Below, in pieces: positions 1 through 5,316 of a stretch of DNA of 5,316 bases. Below the pieces are notes generated by a model. That model had not been told where the DNA came from. It saw only the letters and a program-made list of their open reading frames with translations, and did no database searches. Numbering within the stretch: the first letter of the stretch is position 1; each line of letters opens with the position of its first letter. A program made the translations under genes and the position numbers. This DNA comes from Deferribacteraceae bacterium (GTDB lineage Bacteria > Chrysiogenota > Deferribacteres > Deferribacterales > JAISNW01): assembly GCA_031278965.1 (NCBI GenBank), contig JAITJJ010000009.1, positions 1 to 5,316 of the forward strand, written 5' to 3'.

Positions 1-2
1 CA

Positions 3-1595
3 GAAAAGCGGAAAATAAAAGTAAAGGAGATTCGGATTAAGGAGGCTGCCCCTTCTCCCAAAAAAGACGGGGTGCGTAAAGCTAATGAAGACAGAGCGCC
101 ATATGATGAGGAATTTTCCAAAAAAGATATTCCCGCAAAACAACCCAGACCGATAAGCGAGGGATCAAGGCGGATAAAGCCGAGTCCTTCCCCGCGGGGC
201 ATTTCCGCCCCAAGTTTAGGAACAAATAAGCCAAAAGGGAAGACGGAAACTAAACCACCCGTAAAAAGGCGTGCACCGAAAGCGCCGATGACGCCTCTTA
301 TTGAGGATTTTACGCCGGAGGCTTGGGAGCCGGAGGTTCCGGCTTCTGAAGAAGGAAAGAGCCGTTTTATTGATCTGGGAATTCTTTCGCCGCTTTTAAG
401 GGCAATAAATGTTATCGGCTTCCAATATGCCACTGATATTCAATCACAGATTCTTCCCCACTCCTTAAAAGGGGTGGATGTTACGGGGCGGGCGCAAACC
501 GGCACAGGCAAAACCGCCGCTTTTCTTTTAACGATCTATCAACACCTGATGAAAAACCGCCCTATGAAGCCGCGGCTTGAGGGGGCTCCGAGAGCTCTGA
601 TTATGGCACCCACCAGAGAATTGGTGCTGCAGATAAAAAAAGATGCAGACGAGCTGGGGCAGTTCTGCAACTCCCGCACCCTTGCTATATTCGGCGGGAT
701 TGATTATGATGTTCAACAAAACGCCTTGGATGATTATGTGGACATAATAATCGCTACTCCGGGAAGGCTTTTAGACTACTATAAACAACGCTCGCTCAGG
801 CTTGATCGGGTGGAAATCCTTGTTCTTGACGAGGCGGATCGGATGCTTGATATGGGGTTTCTGCCGGACATCCGCCGAATTATAGATGCAACCCCACCGA
901 AAAGCGAGAGGCAGACGATGCTCTTCTCCGCTACCCTTCCCAAAGAGATTTTGCGGCTTGCTTCCATGTGGATGAACACCCCCATTCAGGTGGAGATAGA
1001 GCCGGAGCAGATAACAAGCGCCGATGTGGAACAGCTTGCATATATCATAAGCGGCGATGATAAACTTAATCTATTGATAAACCTTCTGATTGAAATGAAC
1101 CTCACGAGAGGGATAATCTTTGCAAATCGGAAAGATCAGGTAAACCGCCTTGCAGAGCAGCTTGCCGCCTGTAATTTCTTGTGCGGTATGCTTACGGGGG
1201 ATGTCAACCAGTCCAAACGCATTAAAACTCTTGAAAACCTTCGCAACGGAAAGATTAATATTCTGGTCGCCACAGATGTTGCAGGGCGGGGTATACACGT
1301 TGAAGGGATAGAGGCAGTTTTTAACTTTACCCTCCCGCTGGATCCGGAGGACTATGTGCACCGCATAGGGCGCACGGGGAGGGCGGGTGCCAAGGGGAAA
1401 TCCATATGCTTCGCCACTGAAGATGACGCGTATATGCTCCCGTCCATAGAGACATACATAAATCAACCGTTAAAATATATAGTTCCAGACGATTCCCTCA
1501 TCGCTCCGCTGCCTGAGAAGTTTCAGATAATGCTGAAAAATCTGAAGAGAAAGCGTAAACCGCCTGAAAAGAGGAAGATAAGGAAGAAGTTTTAA
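3..1595 (+). CDS. rhlB: RhlB-like DEAD-box ATP-dependent RNA helicase, 5' end open at window edge
   Basis: This is a superfamily 2 RNA helicase expected to unwind short RNA duplexes with ATP in the cytoplasm; RhlB proteins assist mRNA decay. Residues are numbered from the GTG at 72. The motifs are complete: Q motif (F99, T121, Q124), Walker A AQTGTGKT (141-148), PTREL (180-184), GG (208-209), TPGR (229-232), DEAD (253-256), SAT (286-288), IIFAN (348-352), ATDVAGRG (400-407) and HRIGRTGR (430-437). PRALIMAPTREL, VEPEQ-like IEPEQ, LTGDV and LPSIETYI resemble E. coli RhlB more than other DEAD-box types. The tail is a short Lys/Arg-rich stretch. About 98 residues precede the core, rich in Lys, Arg and Pro and probably disordered. 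The frame has no stop back to position 3 and GTG 72 lacks a well-spaced Shine-Dalgarno (the AAGGAGG at 39-45 is 26 bases away), so I treat the gene as 5' partial. The DEAD-box assignment is certain; the RhlB subgroup is from remembered similarity. Confidence 0.93.
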   Translation, partial: EKRKIKVKEIRIKEAAPSPKKDGVRKANEDRAPYDEEFSKKDIPAKQPRPISEGSRRIKPSPSPRGISAPSLGTNKPKGKTETKPPVKRRAPKAPMTPLIEDFTPEAWEPEVPASEEGKSRFIDLGILSPLLRAINVIGFQYATDIQSQILPHSLKGVDVTGRAQTGTGKTAAFLLTIYQHLMKNRPMKPRLEGAPRALIMAPTRELVLQIKKDADELGQFCNSRTLAIFGGIDYDVQQNALDDYVDIIIATPGRLLDYYKQRSLRLDRVEILVLDEADRMLDMGFLPDIRRIIDATPPKSERQTMLFSATLPKEILRLASMWMNTPIQVEIEPEQITSADVEQLAYIISGDDKLNLLINLLIEMNLTRGIIFANRKDQVNRLAEQLAACNFLCGMLTGDVNQSKRIKTLENLRNGKINILVATDVAGRGIHVEGIEAVFNFTLPLDPEDYVHRIGRTGRAGAKGKSICFATEDDAYMLPSIETYINQPLKYIVPDDSLIAPLPEKFQIMLKNLKRKRKPPEKRKIRKKF

Positions 1596-1601
1596 TCGCT
1601 T

Positions 1602-1624
1602 GCAAAGCAGCAGTTGGGCTTTGC
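1602..1624 (+). promoter_or_regulatory. Hairpin just upstream of the ATPase ribosome binding site
   Basis: GCAAAGC (1602-1608) and GCTTTGC (1618-1624) form a perfect 7-bp stem with a 9-base loop, extendable by G-U pairs. The stem begins seven bases after the helicase stop and ends directly against the GGAGG of the next gene. No T-tract follows, so it is not a standard intrinsic terminator. It could modulate read-through, protect an mRNA end, or affect ribosome access to the ATPase start. The structure is seen; the function is inferred. Confidence 0.5.
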
Positions 1625-1629
1625 GGAGG
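1625..1629 (+). promoter_or_regulatory. Shine-Dalgarno of the AAA ATPase gene
   Basis: GGAGG lies seven bases before the ATG at 1637, the best-formed ribosome binding site in the window. It fixes the ATPase start. The 41-base gap after the helicase stop leaves little room for a separate promoter, so co-transcription with the helicase is plausible. Confidence 0.75.
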
Positions 1630-1636
1630 ACAACAG

Positions 1637-2617
1637 ATGCCTGTCAATAATATTGAAATCGAATATCCCCGAGTATTCAAGGGCGAGTTCAGAGCGGACT
1701 TCCGCCCCGGCATGAATCTGTTCATCGGCGGAAATGCAACAGTGAAAACAACGTTGCTCCGTTGTTTATACGATCTTAAATATGAAATATTAAATGACGA
1801 AGGCGGATGTATTGCTCAAATAAGAGATGACTATTATTCTTTATTAAGAGATGGAGCTGATATCCCATCAGATTTGGACATTGAACTTCAAGCGGAATGG
1901 GGCAGCGCAGAGATAACCATAGATATGGATGAAGAGGTTGACCCAGGCTTATTTAGATCATTATCCTTTGTTTACATCCCTAAAAAAGATATTCTTGAAC
2001 ACGCCAGAGGGCTACTGACTTTTATTGAACAGAAGCAGACGGGATTTAGCCGTATCTATAAAGATATTCTCATCGCAGCAATGGATGTGCCGACAAACGA
2101 ACAAAGTGCAACGCAAAAATCCATAGGTCAAAAAATTGCGGCAATTATCGGCGGTAATATCCGCTGGGACAAGGGCGAAGGATCTTTTTACCCCTTGAGA
2201 ACAGACGGTATCCGCATACCTTTTGCCAACGAGGCATCCGGGTATAAAAAGTTTAGTTTACTAGGACTATTGGCGGCAAGCGGACAACTTAAATCCGGAT
2301 CCGTCCTATTCTGGGATGAACCTGAAAACAGCTTAAATCCTGAACTTTTGCCTGTGCTTGCTGACATTCTCCTTGAGCTTTCGCGCAACGGCGTTCAGAT
2401 ATTTATCGCCACTCACAGCGAGATTCTGGCAAGTTGCTTTGCAGTCAACCGCCAAAAAGGCGATGAGACGAGCGTTTACTCCCTATACAGAGACGGCGAA
2501 CAGATTAAAGTAGATCGTAACAACCGCTTTGACTTCCTTAAACCCAACAACCTTGTGACAGAACCTGTAAGACTATACGAAAAACAGATAGAGAGAGGGC
2601 TTGGCAGCAATGGGTAA
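1637..2617 (+). CDS. SMC/ABC-like AAA family ATPase with altered Walker A
   Basis: A 326-residue soluble ATPase of the AAA_21/OLD-like type, which is built from an ABC-type nucleotide-binding domain without membrane segments. Visible elements are a beta-rich start leading to Walker A at 31-39 (reads GGNATVKTT from residue 31), a helical middle (about 115-175), a signature-like NEASGYKKFSLLGLL (198-212), Walker B VLFWDEPENSLNP (223-235, D227, E228) and the switch histidine in ATHSE (H260). The glycine expected before Walker A lysine 37 is valine 36, while G31, N33, K37 and T38 are kept. The coding sequence looks more AT-rich than its neighbours, especially around 1770-2000, which suits acquisition by transfer. 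Its last bases overlap the start of a truncated gene, the usual layout of ATPase/effector pairs such as those in phage defence. The ATPase class is firm; a defence role is inference, and loss of activity through V36 is possible. Confidence 0.88.
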   Translation: MPVNNIEIEYPRVFKGEFRADFRPGMNLFIGGNATVKTTLLRCLYDLKYEILNDEGGCIAQIRDDYYSLLRDGADIPSDLDIELQAEWGSAEITIDMDEEVDPGLFRSLSFVYIPKKDILEHARGLLTFIEQKQTGFSRIYKDILIAAMDVPTNEQSATQKSIGQKIAAIIGGNIRWDKGEGSFYPLRTDGIRIPFANEASGYKKFSLLGLLAASGQLKSGSVLFWDEPENSLNPELLPVLADILLELSRNGVQIFIATHSEILASCFAVNRQKGDETSVYSLYRDGEQIKVDRNNRFDFLKPNNLVTEPVRLYEKQIERGLGSNG

Positions 2618-2751
2618 TATAATCAGAAAGAGTGGTATGGACTTTATTGCCGATAACGCCTTTCATATAGAGAAGTCGCTGCTTTATATGCGGGTTTAAG
2701 AAGGGTTTTGAATTGCCCAAAAACAAGATTTGCTTTTATGAACAGTTTTAA
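2610..2751 (+). pseudogene. Truncated, frameshifted remnant of the ATPase partner gene
   Basis: An ATG at 2610 overlaps the ATPase stop (TAA 2615-2617), a classic translational-coupling arrangement. The frame encodes 29 residues beginning MGNIIRKSGMDFIADNAF and then HIEKSLLYMRV before TAA at 2697-2699. From about 2686 the +1 frame continues as ICGFKKGFELPKNKICFYEQF-stop (2749-2751, written here from 2686), which has the alternating hydrophobic look of a beta-strand protein core. One frame change near 2685-2690 would join the two parts into about 47 residues. The remnant then ends within the first codons of the next gene. I read it as the N-terminus of a partner or effector whose body was deleted. 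I do not recognise the family with certainty. A functional 29-residue peptide is the alternative reading. Confidence 0.55.
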
Positions 2752-4765
2752 AATCTGGTTTGTCCGCTCTATGCGGGCGCTTATCCTTCTGATACTCCCT
2801 TTTCTTGCCGCCCTCATAATTCAAGGCGCGCCAAGGGCATATCTTTTGATTCGGCACGGGTCGGCGGATATTCTTTCGGATTATGAAGCCGATATTTTAA
2901 AGATGTTTTATATAGGGCTACGCTTTGATCTCCGCACAGCAACTTACGCGTATGCTTTCTTTCTGGTATTGGCAGCGGTTCTTGCCCTCCGTGGCGGCTC
3001 TTTTAAGATTTTTCAACGAGCCTATCCCTATATCGCGGCATTTTCCACGCTGGTTTTTATTCTCTCCTCTGTTCTCACCGTCTTTTACTTTAATACCTTT
3101 AACCGCCCTGTTGACGTATTCATTTTCGGGCTTATAGATGACGATACCATGGCGATCCTAAAAACTGTCTGGTTTGAATACCCTGTAGTCAGAATAATCC
3201 TTGCCGCGGCTATATCCGCATGGGGGTTTTATAAACTCTATAAATTTTGGCGGGACAAGATAATTGCCTCTGCCTTCAAAGCCCCCTCGCTTCCTAGCGC
3301 CATTATCGGAACAGCGCTTTTGGCGGGGCTTATACTGTCGGGTTCACGGGGTTCCATGGGGCTTTTTCCTCTTCGCCAGAACAACGCCCAAGTATCTGAG
3401 CTCACTCTCCTTAACTCCCTTACCCCTAACTCGTTTATGGCTTTTGATTGGGCACTGAAACACTACAAAAGCTATAAGAAAAATCTGGGGCTCGCGGAGG
3501 ATTGGGGGGATATGGATGAGATTTTGGAAGAGTTTTTCGGAGAGGCAAAACCTAGCGCTCTCTCAATCTTTAGCTTCGCCACCCGCACAATCCCCCCTGC
3601 CGCTCAAGAGAAACCGCCCCATGTAGTATTCCTTATTATGGAGAGCATGGGAACGCACCTGTTGAATTTTGACAGGGTTGATCGGGATCTTTTTGGGGAA
3701 CTACGGAAACATTGGGAAGAAGATTATCTCTTCCGCAGGTTTACGGCGGAGGGGAGCGGAACCCTTGATTCTTTCACTCGCCTCTTTTTGCATAGCCCAA
3801 GCGACAGCATAAGTCAATCACCCCTTCAAACCTTTGATTTTACAAGCAACATGCTGAAGCCGTATCTTAACAGCGGCTATAAAGCAGTTTTTGTTACATC
3901 TGGCAGCGGTTCATGGCGGAATCTAAACAATTTTCTCCCAAAACAGGGGGTGAGCGAGTTTGTTGAACAGAACGCCCTTCAAAGGCTTTTTCCGGAGGCT
4001 AAAACCACCGCTTGGGGAATTGCCGATGAGTATATGTTTAAGTATATAGAGAACCGTCTGAGAGAGGCGGAGAAGAATGGGGAACGCCTGTTGGTATTAG
4101 CCCTCTCCACCACATTTCATCCGCCGTATGAATATCCTAAAGATTTTGTCCCGCCGGCAATAAATATGAGCGAAGCGGAGTTTAAACGCCTTGCAAACCT
4201 TGCCGCAAGCAAAAAAGGGATTATAAACGTTTTTAATACGTTAAGATATGTAAATAATGCTCTGGGGACGTTTCTTACAAATATAAAGGGCGGAAGCCTG
4301 CGGGGGCATACGGTGGTGGCGGTTACCGGAGACCACAATATCCGCGGGGTTGGCTACCCCGATCCCGCGGAAGCGGTACTCTCCTGGGCGGTGCCGTTTT
4401 ATTTATATATCCCAGACGAATACCGTGAATATGCGTACTTTGATCCACTGACGGCAGCAAGTCATAAAGATATATGGGCGACACTCTATAACATAACCTT
4501 AAAGGATACCGAATATTACTCGCTTGGCTGCGATCTTCTGGCGGAAGATAAAGATAAACCGTTCTGTTTCGGATATTTTCCGGGGACGGTCTTTGATTCC
4601 TCCGGCACTTATGCTTATAAGAGCGGGGAATTTAGGGAGTGGACGGGAGAAACCACCCTCTCCGCCGCAATGGAGATGACAGATGCTGAACATAAGCGCT
4701 TCAAGCGCTATCAACTGTTCGAAAAACTCCTTTCGTGGCAGTTGTATAAACAGATAAACCAATAA
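2738..4765 (+). CDS. LTA synthase family membrane protein (alkaline phosphatase/sulfatase fold)
   Basis: A 675-residue inner-membrane enzyme of the LtaS/MdoB (OpgB) family. These enzymes move phosphoglycerol or a similar phospho-head group from lipids onto glycans or lipids on the outer face of the membrane. From ATG 2738 there are five hydrophobic segments (about 14-30, 69-85, 98-118, 151-170, 187-202), a linker, then the catalytic domain. The family's metal and nucleophile residues are all visible: E302 in IMESMG, T342 in EGSGTLDSF, H461 in TTFHPPY, and D532-H533 in VTGDHN, with a late HKD (576-578). The length is normal for the family. A TTG at 2708 would add ten residues and has AAGAAGGG close by, but at only two bases, and ATG 2738 gives a typical short basic N-terminus (MNSFKIWFVRSMR), so I prefer it. 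The start lies inside the upstream gene remnant, so its original leader may have been replaced. The exact substrate cannot be told from sequence. Confidence 0.92.
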   Translation: MNSFKIWFVRSMRALILLILPFLAALIIQGAPRAYLLIRHGSADILSDYEADILKMFYIGLRFDLRTATYAYAFFLVLAAVLALRGGSFKIFQRAYPYIAAFSTLVFILSSVLTVFYFNTFNRPVDVFIFGLIDDDTMAILKTVWFEYPVVRIILAAAISAWGFYKLYKFWRDKIIASAFKAPSLPSAIIGTALLAGLILSGSRGSMGLFPLRQNNAQVSELTLLNSLTPNSFMAFDWALKHYKSYKKNLGLAEDWGDMDEILEEFFGEAKPSALSIFSFATRTIPPAAQEKPPHVVFLIMESMGTHLLNFDRVDRDLFGELRKHWEEDYLFRRFTAEGSGTLDSFTRLFLHSPSDSISQSPLQTFDFTSNMLKPYLNSGYKAVFVTSGSGSWRNLNNFLPKQGVSEFVEQNALQRLFPEAKTTAWGIADEYMFKYIENRLREAEKNGERLLVLALSTTFHPPYEYPKDFVPPAINMSEAEFKRLANLAASKKGIINVFNTLRYVNNALGTFLTNIKGGSLRGHTVVAVTGDHNIRGVGYPDPAEAVLSWAVPFYLYIPDEYREYAYFDPLTAASHKDIWATLYNITLKDTEYYSLGCDLLAEDKDKPFCFGYFPGTVFDSSGTYAYKSGEFREWTGETTLSAAMEMTDAEHKRFKRYQLFEKLLSWQLYKQINQ

Positions 4766-4771
4766 CAACTG
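4739..4771 (+). repeat. Inverted repeat spanning the stop codon of the LTA-synthase-like gene
   Basis: CAGTTGT (4739-4745) and ACAACTG (4765-4771) are perfect 7-base inverted copies separated by 19 bases, bracketing the TAA at 4763-4765. No run of T follows directly; the next is only TTTT about ten bases later. It may be an RNA 3'-end structure or chance; it does not meet the form of an intrinsic terminator. Confidence 0.3.
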
Positions 4772-4960
4772 AAACATTAGGATCTTTTGCTGCCTTAAAA
4801 ATCATCTCTATCCTGCCTCCGAAGAAGAAGTTTTCCTGTATCGGTTCTTTTTTCTACAAACGATATGCATATGGACGAACCTTCATATTAATATTAAGAA
4901 AAAATACAAACTTCCAGGACGTTATTACAATTGTAAAGAAAAGAAAATTATGCACAGTAA
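4766..4960. other. AT-rich spacer between convergent genes, with short palindromes
   Basis: No open frame of note lies here on either strand. The spacer separates the rightward LTA-synthase-like gene from the leftward pseudogene, so it should hold transcript ends rather than starts. It contains a short T-tract (4848-4855) preceded only by a weak CCGA/TCGG pairing, and three perfect small palindromes: ATATGCATAT (4863-4872), TTAATATTAA (4888-4897) and TTACAATTGTAA (4925-4936). I see no convincing promoter, tRNA, riboswitch or transposon end. Confidence 0.5.
4925..4936. repeat. 12-bp perfect palindrome
   Basis: TTACAATTGTAA is a perfect dyad in the spacer, 25 bases beyond the end of the minus-strand pseudogene. 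It has the size of a dimeric regulator's half-sites placed back to back, but AT-rich dyads arise by chance and no gene start is near it. Confidence 0.25.
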
Positions 4961-5316
4961 TTATATTTTGATACAGGTCAAAAACTGTGCGTGTTTGATA
5001 TCACTGCCGCCGGAACCGTGATTGGTCCCATTTATCAGGTTTACATAACTGGCGCGGTTTTTCATAACAGCTCTGCCATTCCGGTATCAGCCCGGCTTCC
5101 ATCCGGCGGCAATGGCAGCGCCCATTGCATAAGGATCGGATTTTTTTGCCGGGCATTGATACAGTCTGCAGTTGCTCCATAAGGGGAAGTTTTTCGCCGC
5201 CCACATATCCGCTGTCAACTTTCCATACAGTGGGGTTACCGGTATAGTCTATGCCATTGCAGATTTTATAAGCTTCATGCCATGACACCTGCCTATTGAG
5301 TGGTTTGGCAAAGACG
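4961..5316 (-). pseudogene. Broken C-terminal part of a DUF1566/Lcl-like (C-type-lectin fold) protein, cut by window edge
   Basis: On the minus strand a frame open to the right edge (5315 to about 5165) reads NRQVSWHEAYKICN, then TGNPTVWKVDSGY and EKLPLMEQLQT. This is the W-x-x-A-x-x-x-C ... LP-x-x-x-x-L pattern of DUF1566 (Lcl) domains. The match then moves to the next frame (from about 5164): LYQCPAKKSDPYAM, AAIAAGWKPG, a TGA at 5089-5087, then RASYVNLINGTNHGSG and AQFLTCIKI, ending with TAA at 4963-4961. Those pieces follow the domain's usual C-terminal order (a GW, a YVN-NG strand, and a final cysteine a few residues from the end). One frame change and one in-frame stop therefore break an otherwise ordered domain. 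Intact relatives are usually exported or surface proteins. The upstream part lies outside the window. A sulfatase-modifying-enzyme-like (FGE) domain, of related fold, is the main alternative for the first part. The frame-jumping pattern is seen; the family name is from memory. Confidence 0.6.

Noticed and set aside
39..45. AAGGAGG resembling a strong Shine-Dalgarno before the helicase
   Set aside because: No ATG, GTG or TTG lies at a usable distance; GTG 72 is 26 bases away. It is better explained as in-frame Lys-Glu-Ala codons of a gene that starts further left.
1071..1466. 131-codon minus-strand open frame opposite the helicase
   Set aside because: It runs antisense to highly conserved helicase motifs, has no ribosome binding site or recognisable domain, and is a shadow of the real frame.
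4688..4712. AAGCGCTT palindrome and a short AAGCGCT direct repeat
   Set aside because: It lies inside the coding region of an intact gene and is explained by codons for Lys-Arg-Phe-Lys-Arg; too short to mean more.
4499..4777. 92-codon minus-strand open frame opposite the end of the LTA-synthase-like gene
   Set aside because: It is antisense to conserved catalytic-domain sequence and its translation has no recognisable features.
4820..4856. Possible intrinsic terminator with T-tract after the LTA-synthase-like gene
   Set aside because: Only a 4-bp CCGA/TCGG stem with a long loop precedes the T-rich run, too weak to call.
4958..4982. Minus-strand TTGACC and TATAAT promoter-like boxes
   Set aside because: They are separated by only 10 bases, far from the usual 17, and lie at the 3' end of the pseudogene with no gene to drive.

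Overview
The window looks like a chromosomal stretch from a free-living or host-associated bacterium of moderate GC content, most likely Gram-negative. This rests on an RhlB-like DEAD-box helicase, an LTA-synthase/MdoB-family membrane phosphatase-fold enzyme, and a fragment resembling the DUF1566 (Lcl) surface-protein domain. Nothing in the window fixes the phylum, and no rRNA, tRNA, CRISPR array or transposase is visible.

Layout. (1) Positions 3-1595 (+) hold an RhlB-like DEAD-box RNA helicase with a long basic N-terminal extension. Its frame is open to the left edge, so the true start probably lies outside the window. (2) A 7-bp hairpin sits directly before a strong Shine-Dalgarno and leads into a 326-codon SMC/ABC-like AAA ATPase at 1637-2617 (+). 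(3) Overlapping the ATPase stop by the start-stop arrangement is the beginning of a second gene (2610-2751). It stops after 29 codons, but protein-like sequence continues in another frame for about 20 more codons. It reads as the broken N-terminal remnant of the ATPase's partner protein. (4) An intact LTA-synthase-family membrane enzyme (2738-4765, +) begins inside that remnant. (5) An AT-rich spacer with several short palindromes follows (4766-4960). (6) On the minus strand, from 4961 to the right edge, lies a frameshifted and stop-interrupted C-terminal portion of what looks like a DUF1566/Lcl-type C-type-lectin-fold protein.

How it fits together. The helicase and the LTA-synthase-like gene look like ordinary intact genes. 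The most interesting part is the pair between them: an ATPase whose Walker A glycine before the lysine is replaced by valine, translationally overlapped with a truncated partner. The simplest reading is a decayed two-gene ATPase/effector cassette, possibly a defence-type module, wedged between housekeeping genes. The minus-strand pseudogene at the right end is a second sign of gene decay. Its fold is one used by variable proteins of diversity-generating retroelements, but no reverse transcriptase is present here, so that link is only a lead.
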